DNA of 64,000 nt from Ditylenchus dipsaci (taxonomy: Eukaryota > Nematoda > Chromadorea > Rhabditida > Anguinidae), in assembly GCA_004194705.1 (NCBI GenBank), contig SADC01001249.1, forward strand, positions 17,887-81,886, read 5' to 3'. Shown here piece after piece: positions 20,386 through 30,626 of the stretch. The notes under the pieces are model-generated. The model did not search any database. It was not told where the DNA came from and was given only the letters and a program-made list of their open reading frames with translations. Both the position numbers and the translations under genes were made by a program. How positions within the stretch are numbered: the first letter of the stretch is position 1; each line of letters begins with the position of its first letter.

Positions 20386-23300
20386 CTAATAACAATATTT
20401 TTCATCAGATCCGTCCAGACAGTCTTCTTTTCCATTACACCACTGCTCTTTTCTGACCGACTGCTTTGGTTCTCACATAGCAGGTATTTGGCCTCCATCA
20501 ATTCTGCAAAAAATAAAGTTTTTCGGCACAAATTTTTTTTTGCTTCTATGGCAGCCCGGTCAGAGCAAGGGTCATTATCACACTTACTGCAATTCAACTC
20601 ATCCTCGCCTCCAGCACAGTCTCTGTGACCATCGCAGTGCTGTGCCCAGTCCAGACAAACACTATGGCCTGTGGCACTCAGAGTTGCCTGACTGTCACAC
20701 ACAAATTTGCCCCAGCAGGCTGAAAAAGGTTACTATGATATGGTCTAAGAAAAAATTAGGCAATTAGACGAAAATCTCTTTTATAGGATTTTCGTCAATG
20801 TGAAAACTCCAAACAAAAAGATTTTTCGCTTATCACCAAAATGAGACCCACTCTCATTTTTGCTACAGCCCATCTCGTCCAGATTGGAGCCATCCATGCA
20901 GTCATCGATCCTGCAAAAAGTCAAAAATCTATTATGGGTACCGGCTGGATACTGAAAATCTGAAAAAGCGAAAATCGGTCGTATAAAATAACGATATCCA
21001 GCAGGAAACGAGAAAGGTTAACTGTATGATAACTGTAGAATTTCTCGTATAATATACGAAATTTTTCACAGTTATTAAAAAGTACGGTTATCGATTATCC
21101 TTGATATTATGCGACAAATTTTACAATTATGGACATACAGTTATCTGCGGTTGAAAACTCATCTAGGATACCGTATATTCTCTATTTAAAACCATCTCTC
21201 TAATGAAGGCTTCATCAATGACCTATATCTCAGCCCAGCAAAATAATTTCACGAATCTGTTTTTTTGCGCTATCTTAGTTAGCATGAGTTTGCTTGATTC
21301 CAGGAGATTTTGGTTGAGCACTCCAAAATATCGAAATCGACCTAGATCTTTTACGACTTTTTAAGGTTGAAAAATAAATAAAGGCCGCGGCCCTTTAAGG
21401 GTTCACCCTTATTTTTGCCAAACTCATTTTCGCAAAAATCATTTCCGCCACTTTTTTTTTAAAATTTTTTTATTTAGGGGTATTCTACGTATAGTACTTT
21501 AGGCGAATACTTAGTAAGAATTTTTGTTAATAACTTATTTGAAAATGATTTTTTGAAATTTTTAATTGAGGAGCAACGCGAACAAAGACCACCTTGAATC
21601 CTGTAATAGAAATCGATGCCTTGCTTGGTGTTCTTAAAGCATTTAACCCATGTAATTTGCTCCACTGGCTTGTCAACACTGGATGCCACAATTAATTGGC
21701 GTGTTCGATGAACCATCTGTTGTAGAGAAAGGTCTGACGGCAAAAATAGGAGTTGTTTATCCGAAAGATTGGACTTTGCAGCTTTCACGATGAGACCAGA
21801 CCTAATTCCAATACTTCGTGCTGCGCTTTCTTTCACTTGCACTATGCGTTGACGTACCTTAAAATATTGATATAAAAAACAATGTAAATAATCTCATACT
21901 TGGAAATTGCTTTGTCTTCTTCGACACGTGTGGGACTTTTTTTGCGCTAAATTATCGGTTGATCCGTATTTTGATGCCGCCTTACCACTACAGATTCGGA
22001 CGCAACGCCAGTTCTGAATTGTCTTTGACGAATTTGCATAGCCCTTACGCATTTCATAACCGTTGCACATCACAAGCATCTTCCCCTTGCTCGTTTTGCT
22101 GATAGATGACATTCTACAATAAATAATTTACATAACAAGAAAAATATAGCTATGAAAAGCAGCAATGCAAACAAGAGAGTTCACAAATGAAAAGAACGAG
22201 AAATTGGGGAATCCAAAACTGCCCTCTTCGGGCTTTCTTAAAAAGTGGCAGAAATGAGGTTGGCGGAAATGAGGTCGGCGGAAATAAATCGGCGGAAATG
22301 ATTTTAGCGGAAATGAAATTGGCGGAAATGATTTTGGCGGAAATAAGTGTTGAACCTTTAAGGAGGGCGAAAAGCTATTGGGTTGGTCCACAAGTTTGCT
22401 AGTGGTTATATACACAACTCGCAAAGTTTCTGTATGGGCTTCATATTTTTTTAAATATAAGCCATTAAAAATTGGTAGATGGGTTCCACATTCAATTTTT
22501 AATTTTTAAAACAGAAGAAATTTTTCTGATGGTTTCAGGATCGAAATTTAAAAACACGAAATTGAAATTTGGAAACCCATTAGAAAAATTTCTTCTGTTT
22601 TTACAAAATAAAAATTTGAATGTGGAACCCATCTACCAATTTTTTAATTGCTTGTACAGTTAAACCTCTATACAACGGCCCCCTAGGGACCGGCCTTGGG
22701 GGCCGTTATATAGAGGGGCCGTTATATAGAGGGGCCGTTATATAGAGGGTATGTTACTAACGTTTGTAAAGGGGGCCGTTGTATAGAGGTTTTGCAAACG
22801 AGCTCATTATTGAAGTGGCAGACTTAGAAACAACCATTTATTTAAACACCAGCAATAATCTCAAGCTCTGTCCCAATCTCTTTCGCTTTTTCCTAAAAAG
22901 CTAAAGCTTTCAACGTGGAACTTGATTGAAATTATACCTTGAGAAGGTCCCGGTGACTGGAATGTTTCGAGAGCGAATTTGCTTGATCCAGTGAATGAGT
23001 GCTAAGTCAAGGTGCTCATTCCTGCCAGATGTGAGACGCGCCCGCTTCGATTTGCTCCCATTAGCTGCTGCTTCCAAAATTGAGTCCTTGCTTTTCAGAA
23101 TTCCCTGAATTGTTCCCCTTGCGATGCCGAACTCCTTTGCTAGCTCATAGTTGCTTTTCTTCTCAGAAGCTTCCACAATGGCTTTCTTTTCTTCCAATGT
23201 TAGAACACGACGCTTTGCTGGTTTACCCGGAGTGCTCATTGTACAATCTAAAAAGAAAAGAGATAAAATGCAACAAAACAGTTTAGATCTAAATGAGAAC

Positions 23301-26300
23301 AAATGATTGCAAATAATAGAGCAAAAATGGCAACTGGAAAGGGCCGTGTTCGAGTTAGGGGCCGTTATATAGAGGGTTCTTTCATTGCTAGGGACCGGAC
23401 TTGGGGGCCGTTATATAGAGGGGCCGTTATATATAGGGGCCGTTATATAGAGGGTCTAACTCCTTATGTTTTAGTCAAATCCAACCAACTGGTCCCAGGG
23501 GGCCGTTATATAGAGGAGGCCGTTATAAAGAGAGGCCGTTATATAGAGGTTTGACTGTATTAGTCAAAACTTATGAAACCCATACAGAAACTTTGCTAGT
23601 TGTGTATAACCACCCGCGAACTTATGGACCAACCCAATACTTATGCAGGGCTTCGCACTCAAAATTTTAAAAATAAGGACATTTGCTGAAAATAAGGACA
23701 TTTTAGGGTATTTACGGAAAAATATTCTATTTTATCCAGTGCTTATTGCTATTTTGGTGCCGAAAAATAAGATTGTGACGTGAAATTCTAAAAGAAATAA
23801 TATTTGGGGTTCTAAAATAAGGAAAAATCTTATAAATAAGGACGATTCGCAGCCCTGCACTTACAAGGGAACATATGGTAGTGACGATGCGATTCGGAAA
23901 AACCCGATGAACCATTCGACAGAGGATAAAATGCTTATTTGACATAAAGATTTTTTTTCTGCGGAAAAGTCGATTTTGGGGGTGAAAAATGCGTTTGAAA
24001 ATTGAGTAAAATTGTTCAGCATATATATCTGATAATGCCTCTTAAATGTGTACTTCGGTAGTCTAGTGGTTAAGCGTTATGTGCTCGAGCACTCTCTCGA
24101 GTTCGAACCCGCATGGACCCTTTTTTATTTTTTTGTTCTATTCATTTTTTGATGTGTTTTTATGATTTTTAATCATTGCATAATTTTCGTATCTGCTTAA
24201 ACGATGTCGTGATAATGATTTTCAATGGAAAAATGAGAAAAGCACAATTACAGCTCACAATGAGCACCCTTTATCTGATCATTGGTATCGTGTAGTGCTT
24301 TTTTGTACTTTTCTCATTTTTTCCATTAAAGATCATTATCACCATATCGTTTAAGTAGATATAAAAATTATAAAATCATTGAAAAGCATAAAAACACAAC
24401 AAAAATACACAGAACAAAAAATAAAAAAGCATCCATTCGGGTTCGAACTTGAGTGCCTTGTAGACCACCGCGCCTATAACCATTAGACTTCCGAAGCACA
24501 CATTTTTCGTATTTTACACATTTAAATACGGCCTTGATGGCGTAGTAGGTAAGCGTTTGGGGTTTTCGGCCCAAAATCGTGCTAAGTCTCGATCCCACGT
24601 GGTGGCACGCTATTTACTTTGGCTTGTTTGACCAATTTTTAGATGTAATTCGACTTTTTCAGAGTCAAATCCGAAATTAACGACTCCAATCACCCATAAG
24701 CCTGAGCCAAATAAATAGCGTGCCATCACATGGGATCGAACCTCTGCATAGTTTTGGTCCGAAAACCTAAACGCTCACCCACTGCTCCACTGAGGCCGAA
24801 TTTTCAAACCTAAGTAGCTTTTTCCCTCCTTCAATAAAGAATATACGGTAAATGGGTGTTTGGCCCGTTGATAACTGTATGATTTATCGTCATTCTGCTT
24901 CCAAATTCTTGCAGAGAAATAAAAACACGTAAAAACGATAAAAAAATTCAAGTTAGCTTTTTTGCCTTGTAGTTTATTAAAACTTCATACCTCCCGTCAC
25001 ATCTCTTTTTGGCCGGTATACATAGACCATTTTTGACACAGGCAAATTCATTTCTGGCGCAACTGGCTAGAAAATACCAAAAATTTTAAAAGTAAGATTC
25101 ACAAAAGTATCTTACGACAATTATTTTCATCTTCCCCGTCCGCACAATCCCTATGACCATCACATCTGCGCTGCAGGTCGATGCATTGCTGAGGCAAGGC
25201 ACAGCAGGCAAATTGGTTCGGGGTGCACTGCTCTCGGATACCTCAACAAACTTTTGTTTTTTTTTTGTTTTTTTCGATTTTAAACTGACTGCAATGCATC
25301 ACATGGTCATACTCGGGACAGAGTCTTATGGAATTTTTGAAGTTGCAGCTAGAAATGGCTGGATCAAAAGCCTGAAAAAAGTAAAAGGTGTAGCATTCTC
25401 AGTGTGAGGTAAGTAAGAGCACGCATTTCTAACCAACCAAGCCCCTGCCTTGAGTTGACCAATATCAGGGCCCCTCCAGCCGAACAAGTACCGTGATTTA
25501 TTCACCAAAAGAACAAAAGAAGGCCTTGTTCAACAAAGGGGAGGGGGTTGTGTAGTTCATACCCTATCATTTTTTTATTATTTTTCAGGCTTAGGCAAGT
25601 GTAGGTCAGCGTACTCAAACATATTTTAGAAGACGTTTGAATCCATAAGCTAGCCTATCCTTGCCTAAGCCTGAAAATAACAAAAGAAATTTACCAGGGA
25701 GACCAAGGCGAAAAACCCGACTTTGTTGGATAGGGCCCAGAAGCCATCGGCTGTCAGTATAATCAGGTGATTTTCATTGAATTGATTTCGATTTCATTTC
25801 CTGACTCTACAGGGTGGTCTGAGAAATTCCCTGGTTTCAGAACGGCCATAACCTAGTCTCAAAGCAATTTTCATAATTTTGTTTTCGCCTGTCGATTTTT
25901 CTCACCGACAATATTTTTTTGGTGTATAATGTGAAAAACACGATTATAGCTTATGGCTCGTTCAGGAAGTCGGAGTTGGAGTATTTGGCATCGCTACTTT
26001 ACTCCAACTCCGACTCCAACTCCAACGCGTTCACGAAGTCGGACTTGGAGTTGGAGTATCTCTGATTAGTGAAGACCTTTCATGCCGGAAATCGGTACAT
26101 TTCGCCCTCTATGAGCTACTATTAGCTATCCAACTATGAGTCTGAACAATCAAAAAGCTTGAAAAATAAAATTTTTTGGCGAAAAAACGCGCTCACCAAT
26201 CAGAAATACTTCAACTCCGACTTCGTGAACACGTTGGAGTTGGAGTATTTAGCATCGTGAACACCCTTCACTCCAATTCCGACTTCCTGAACGAGCCATT

Positions 26301-29300
26301 AGTCCTCCCTGTAGTTTGGGCTTGAACTATCTAGAGACCATCTACTTAACACGGTGCAAACCCCAAGAGCACCAAGCGAACAAAGTGTTTTTCACATTAT
26401 ATACCAAAATAAAATTTTTGGTGAAAAAAAAACCGATAGGCGAAAACAGTATTTCGAAAATCGCTTTAGGAAAAAAAGCCAGATAATCAAGGAATGTAAA
26501 TCAGGACATTTCTTGGAAACCCTGTAAATACAGTGCTCCGAATCGTCCTTTTTAAAAAGATTTGTCCTTTTTTTGGAATCCCAAATCTTTTTTTATTTTT
26601 AAAAATTTAGTCAAAATCTTTTTTTTCGCTTCAAAATGGCAACAAGCACTGGATAAAATGACCCTTTTACTTCAAAAATAGTCAAAATGTCCTTTTTTTA
26701 CCCAAGTGTCCTTTTTCTGAAATTTTTCATTCGGAGCCCTGTGTATATGTAATTCTGAATTTAATATTGAATACTGAATTGAATACCGGCTCAGCTAATA
26801 TCCCTATAAAAAATTTCAAAAAGTCTACCTGATCATCTCCAGGACAATTAAGCACAAAAGTCTGGCCCACAGAGCACTGGAAAAACTGTGGAGAGCAGCT
26901 TTTGTTGTAAATAAAGTGGGCGTCTAGTCTTTGTAACTGGTCCAAATCCAATCTAGTCTGAGGGTATTCATGTAAATCACAGTAGTTGTCAGGCAAAACA
27001 GGAATTTCTGCCATTTTCCTAGGCAAAACGGATTGCCAGTGACCAAGAAATTGCTTTTCCATGGCCGATTTCAACACTTTTCGGTCAGGTGGAGGTCCTG
27101 AAGGTCCGGAAAATGGTAATACTAGGTTCCAGAGGCACAGTAGCTCCTTCAGATTTTCTTTGACTAGCGGAGGCTGCTTGTAGAGCTCGTAGTCGATCCA
27201 ATTGCGCAAGGATAGCAGTTGCGGCATCCAAAACTGGTTAGCTGTGTTCTTTTTGGAGGTGGTTGAGGTATTGAGGGCAGAGAATGGGCTGTGGATGGAC
27301 GGCGCATGGATAACTGGGTTTGGGGTCTGAAAACGATTTTAAAGCAAAAAAATTGGTATAAAAGGCTAAGGTAAACCATTAATAATTTTGGCTAAATTGG
27401 ACCCGATCGCACCTCCCCTACCCCAAAACTCTAGAATTTTTGGTCAAATTATTTTCCCCAGATCTTTGCTAATTTTTTTAATGGTTTTTGGATTGCATAA
27501 CTTAAACTTAGTTCGACTGTATTCTTACTGCACAACGTCCTTTAACTCGATTGCATCCCGCACGCCTCACTCGATTAACACCATCCCTCCCCCCACAGCC
27601 TTTCAAATTGTTCGATTTGAGGTTTCGGTCGTGTCTGCAAGGCGTTGTGCTAAAATGCAAAAATACAAAAATGCAAAAGCTTGTTGTCAAAGGATTTTAC
27701 ACAGCAAAATGGCTGTTTTCTTCGAAGAAAAAAGATACACTAGATAACCTTCTAATCTAGATGCAAACAGTGGTGTGGAAGTGCCTGATACTAGAGTCCC
27801 ACCTAATAAACATCCGGATTGTAAAAAAGGTACACTTGTTCACATTTTAATTAAACTTTTAAATCAACTTATGTTGAAAAGGTCGAAAATTAAGATGTAT
27901 TTATGAAAATAAAATTTGGCTTGGTATAATCCAAAAATTAAAAAATATATATCTTTTTTTGAGGTCTTTCGAAGTCACGAGTTCGACCCCGCCCACTGAC
28001 ACTATTAATTTTTCAAAAAAAGTTCCAATTTTTTTATTATTAGCTCATTTTACGTCAAATCGAAAAGTAGAAATAGGTCATAAAAATTAAATTCTCGAAT
28101 TTCACCCTAAAATTTAGAAAACAGGCCTAATGAAAATCCAGACTTTAGGTCAAAGATAAGGTAAAAAAATTACGTGAAACTTATTTTGCATTTGAAAAAC
28201 CCGAACTATGCATTTTTAGCTACAATTTTTAGACCAAAATGTAGTTCTGAATATGCGCTACACACTAGCTGAACAGAATTTTAAAAATTTCGGTCATGAA
28301 TATCAGAATTTCATAGCATTTTGAATAAAAGTCAAACAAAAGTCCAGAGTTTAGGTCAAATACTCGGCAAAAAGTTGAAAGGGGACTCCTTTTTGTATGT
28401 AGATGCGGAGGTTAGCATTTCAGATGATGAGTTAACACCAAAAAAAAGCTGAGAATCTCTCCTTCAGAAAATACAGATGAAAATTTCAAAATACAGAAAT
28501 TACAAAACTAGAAATCATTTGAAGTCCGAAACACGTTTTTAGTCAAAATTTGAGGAGTTTTTAAATTCCGCATTTTTTTCAAAAAAAGAAAAGGCCTGCC
28601 TTTTTTTGCGCCAACCCCAAAAAAGTATGCCTTGGTCCCCTTATTTATTTTTTAGAAAAAAGATGTTCTAAAAAAGTGTGTATTTACACTTTTTGATTAC
28701 CGTATTTTCTCTATTAAACGCCCCGGGGCGTTTATTTTTCAACCCTTAAAAAATCGGAAAAGAATTATTACGATTTTGAGATTTTTGGGTGCTCAACCAA
28801 AATCTGAAAAGTGGAATTAGGTAAACTCGTGCTAATTAAGAAAACGCGAAAAACAGATTTGCAAAATTATTTTTTTGGGCTGAGATATAGGTCACTGAAG
28901 GGGGGGCGTTTATTAGAGAGGGGACGTTTAATAGAGAAAATACGGTAGTTTAAGGCAAAAAAATTTTTTTGCAAAAAAATTTCTGAATTTTTTTGCCTTG
29001 GTCTGCCAAGATCGTTTTTTATAAATAAGCTTGGGGGACCAAGACAAAAATAATTTTACGAAACTTTTTTACTAAAAGTATTATGCGTGAGTGCATATAG
29101 AGCCGATATGTCTATACCTTGGCAAATCTAGTGCTGAACTTTTCGCCGATGGAGAACTCTGCAAAGTTGGAAAACTGTGCTGCTGAACCGAATAATTTGG
29201 TGAAGTTTTCTTAACACTCCCACTTCTTTGGTTAATATTATTAGTCACTGGAATTGGGTGGACACTATCCGAATGGTCTCAAATTAAAAAAAATACAGAT

Positions 29301-29488
29301 TGTTAAACAAGAATATTAGGCGAAAGAGTACCCAGTAATATTGGCGCCGAATAAACCATCATTTTATCAATAAGTCTCGAGCGGTAAGCAGATGTATTGC
29401 GGGCTGGGATTTTAGACTGATCCTCCACAAGTCCATCCAACTGGACTGGAACATAGGAGATCGAAGCGGCTCCTTGTCTTATGAGCTC
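20386..29488 (-). CDS. Secreted chitin-binding plus LDL-receptor class A protein, paralog B (5' end not found)
   Basis: Minus-strand exons: 29488-29332, 29277-29118, 27326-26829, 25227-25116, 25066-24991, 20910-20837, 20719-20588 and 20503-20386. The first two are Ser/Asn-rich. The 498-bp exon carries a CBM14-like module (DNYCDLHEY...NKSCSPQFFQCSVG...LNCPGD). LDLa repeats follow: CTPNQFACCALPQQCIDLQR with CDGHRDCADGEDENNC; CARNEFACVKNGLCIPAKKR split by a 4.1-kb intron from DDCMDGSNLDEMGC; CWGKFVCDSQ...CDGHRDCAGGEDELNC; and a last one lacking cysteines 1 and 3. Phases fit from 27326 down. The 29118 to 27326 junction does not, so an exon or base is missing there. The last exon needs one base near 20455-20465 to read [16 protein letters not shown] and then stop at 20386-20388. 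Same architecture as paralog A, so a tandem duplication. Confidence 0.75.
21474..22112 (-). CDS. FLYWCH-type zinc-finger protein (MULE-associated)
   Basis: Two exons (22112-21900, 21857-21474) join in phase through a 42-bp GT-AG intron and give 198 residues. The N-terminal part fits a FLYWCH finger: LVMCNGYEMRKGYANSS, then NWRCVRICSGKAASKYG and a final S-H-T-C standing in for the usual H-x-H. The second part (RQRIVQVKESAARSIGIRSG...MVHRTRQLIV) resembles the linker that follows FLYWCH in transposon-encoded proteins. No DDE catalytic domain is present, so it is not a full transposase. It is probably a shortened MULE-type gene or an element-borne DNA-binding protein. Confidence 0.6.
22230..22350. 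repeat. GGCGGAAATGA short tandem repeat
   Basis: Roughly seven copies of a 15-16 base unit (GGCGGAAATGAGGTT, GGCGGAAATGATTTT and similar) form the inner right end of the FLYWCH element. Inverse copies are at about 21400-21450. Confidence 0.75.
22657..23557. mobile_element. Tigger/pogo-like element with transposase N-terminus
   Basis: Ends CAGTTAAACCTCTATACAAC and ...GTTATATAGAGGTTTGACTG, flanked by TA (22655-22656, 23558-23559). Both ends hold several tandem copies of GGGGCCGTTATATAGA. It carries only the DNA-binding part of a transposase (22910-23239, minus) and is nested in a mariner shell. It is a plausible source type for the many CAGTCAA...TTGACTG MITEs here. Confidence 0.85.
22910..23239 (-). 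pseudogene. CENP-B-type HTH fragment of a pogo/Tigger transposase
   Basis: From ATG at 23239: KRRVLTLEEKKAIVEASEKK, SNYELAKEFGIARGTIQGIL and LDLALIHWIKQIRSRNIPVT. These are the CENP-B N-terminal helix-turn-helix and the start of the second DNA-binding domain (Tigger/Jerky family). Translation ends soon after; no DDE domain remains between the TIRs. The element would need a transposase from elsewhere. Confidence 0.85.
23646..23857. mobile_element. hAT-like MITE, CAGGGCTTCGCA ends
   Basis: Ends CAGGGCTTCGCACTC and ...GATTCGCAGCCCTG. Internal AATAAGGACATTTT repeats. It abuts the mariner end. Flanking 8-mers (TACTTATG / CACTTACA) match only partly. Confidence 0.6.
24045..24520. repeat. Inverted pair of tRNA-like SINE heads, pair 1
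   Basis: A + strand tRNA-like head (A box TAGTCTAGTGG at about 24059, B box AGTTCGAACCC at about 24099) faces a minus-strand head (TAATGGTTATAGGCG / AAGTTCGAACCCG, 24505-24435). The ~300 bp between are inverted arms (GATAATGATTTTCAATGG / CCATTAAAGATCATTATC). Acceptor and T stems do not pair properly, so these are not functional tRNA genes. Confidence 0.6.
24528..24805. repeat. Inverted pair of tRNA-like SINE heads, pair 2
   Basis: A + strand head (ATGGCGTAGTAGGTAAGCG ... GTCTCGATCCCACGTGG) faces a minus-strand head (AGTGGAGCAGTGGGTGAGCG ... GGTTCGATCCCATGTG). Each is followed inward by GCACGCTATTTA. It has a different sequence from pair 1 but the same layout, directly adjacent. Confidence 0.6.
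25809..26528. repeat. Foldback element with nested GGAGTTGGAGT element
   Basis: Outer arms start CTACAGGGTGGTCTGAGAAA and end ...ACCCTGTAAAT, and share TTTTTGGTGTATAATGTGAAA inverted at about 26395. An inner element at about 25953-26300 has ends ATGGCTCGTTCAGGAAGTCG / CGACTTCCTGAACGAGCCAT and repeats of GGAGTTGGAGT. Noncoding. Confidence 0.65.
26531..26741. mobile_element. hAT-like MITE, CAGTGCTCCGAAT ends
   Basis: Ends CAGTGCTCCGAATCG and ...ATTCGGAGCCCTG. Flanks TGTAAATA / TGTATATG are a 6-of-8 match. Filled with AAATGTCCTTTTTT words. Confidence 0.65.
27761..27829 (+). CDS. Possible orphan + strand exon
   Basis: Between a TTCTAATCTAG acceptor and an AAAAAG|GTACAC donor, one frame reads ANSGVEVPDTRVPPNKHPDC. 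The composition looks coding, but no neighbouring exons on this strand were found. It lies in an intron of LDLa paralog B. Confidence 0.25.
27955..28000 (+). repeat. tRNA-like B-box remnant
   Basis: AAGTCACGAGTTCGACCCCG resembles a tRNA T arm. No A box or cloverleaf is present; probably a SINE remnant. The surrounding 27.83-28.69 kb has no other feature that I can support. Confidence 0.3.
28699..28949. mobile_element. TACGGTA-type MITE (family B)
   Basis: Ends CCGTATTTTCTCTATTAAAC and ...TTTAATAGAGAAAATACGG. Internal AACCAAAATCTGAAAAGTGG is shared with copies at about 21290, 36550 and 59410. No ORF. Confidence 0.8.
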
Positions 29489-29694
29489 CTAAAAAAGTTT
29501 TAGAAATTTTCTTAGTGTATATTGTGAAAAAGATGATTGGTGTCCACCCTGGTTTTTGTCCACCGTGGTGTATAAACGGCCCACTGATGGACTCTCTTTA
29601 TACCACGGCTGGAGGGCTAAGCGAAAGTCGTGTTTTTGATGTTATGCACCAAAAAAACTTGTAGGTGAGAAAAATAGATCGGAAAAAACATATA

Positions 29695-29941
29695 CCGTGA
29701 TTCCTCTAATAAGCCGCCCCCCTGAGATTCAAAATCGTGTTCTTGGCATTGTGTTTTTGACCCGTTTTTTGAAGACTCTTCTTTGGCAAGTTACTTCTCA
29801 ATTTGTAGCCAGTGAGATGAGCTACAAAATAGATGGTGACTTGCCTAACAGTGGTCTTCAAAACATAGGTCAAAAATACAATGCCAGAAACCCGTTTTTT
29901 GAATTTAGGGGGGGGGGCGACTTATTAGAGGAATTACGGTA
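29695..29941. mobile_element. TACGGTA-type MITE (family B)
   Basis: Ends CCGTGATTCCTCTAATAAGC and ...CTTATTAGAGGAATTACGG. It lies just 5' of the first exon seen in LDLa paralog B. Confidence 0.8.
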
Positions 29942-30238
29942 TCTATGAAACAAAAACAATTTTGAGTAGATTTCAGGTTCTAGTAAAAAAATTCCAGTCA
30001 CCGTATTTTCTTCTAATGAAGCGGCATCTCTATACACAGGGTGTTTCAAAAAATTCTGCCATTTTGAAATGGTCATCACCTTTTTTCAAGATCGTTTTCC
30101 GAATTTTTGTTTTCGCCAATTTTTTTACGGGCAATTTTTTTTGAGTGTATAATGTCAAAAACACGACTTTTGCTTGGCCCCCCCCTGTGGTTCTGGTCCT
30201 GGTGTGTGGGTAGCCCCTAGATGGCTAAAAACACCTCG

Positions 30239-30440
30239 GCTTTCTCATGAAATCGGGGTCGAGAAACACGAATATGAGGTTATCTCCTCCATCTGACCAC
30301 TCCCCCCCGGGGCGGCGCCGGGGGCGAAAATTCGAAATTTTCGAGTCGAGCGCTCGATTCGACATTCGAAATTCGAAATTTTCGAGCGCTCGATTCGAAA
30401 TTCGAAAATTTTCGAGCGCTCGATTCGAAATCGAAAATTT
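30239..30440. repeat. Dispersed module plus TTCGAGCGCTCGA array
   Basis: A copy of the TTTCTCATGAAATCGGGGTC block (also at 11044, 40128 inverted, 40861) is followed by about four units of ATTCGAAATTTTCGAGCGCTC. A related array lies on the other side of the MULE at 33420-33667. Confidence 0.65.
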
Positions 30441-30626
30441 TCAGCGGCTTCGCCGCCTCATTAATGGATTTTTTAGAAATAAATTAAACGAAACATGGTT
30501 AATCGACCACACACGACCGCTTTACCACACCAAACGAATAAGCGGCCGAAAAAACTAACATTCTTTGTCCATAGTTGTGCTTGATCAAACGGCGCAGATC
30601 GGAGACTCTGAGATCGCAAAAAGCAC

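Larger units (their letters stand above)
21385..22365. mobile_element. Transposon-like element carrying a FLYWCH gene
   Basis: Approximate inverted ends: CCCTTTAAGGGTTCACCCTT at left and GTTGAACCTTTAAGGAGGGC at right. Both sides carry ATTTCCGCC words, in tandem on the right. It lies in the 4.1-kb intron of LDLa paralog B and holds an intact two-exon ORF (21474-22112). Confidence 0.55.
22378..23637. mobile_element. Mariner-type shell containing a Tigger-like element
   Basis: Ends TTGGGTTGGTCCACAAGTTT and ...CTTATGGACCAACCCAA are typical of mariner TIRs and are flanked by TA (22376-22377, 23638-23639). Arms of about 70 bp continue through TATACACAACT and GAAACTTTGC / GCAAAGTTTC. Inside are a palindrome at 22466-22650 (ATGGGTTCCACATTCAATTT and inverse) and the element at 22657-23557. 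Confidence 0.8.

Noticed and set aside
22187..22402. + strand ORF with NEVGGNEVGG repeats
   Set aside because: An artefact of the GGCGGAAATGA tandem repeat.
24055..24120. Functional tRNA gene
   Set aside because: A and B boxes are recognisable, but the acceptor and T stems do not pair and a matching inverted relative faces it. SINE-like.
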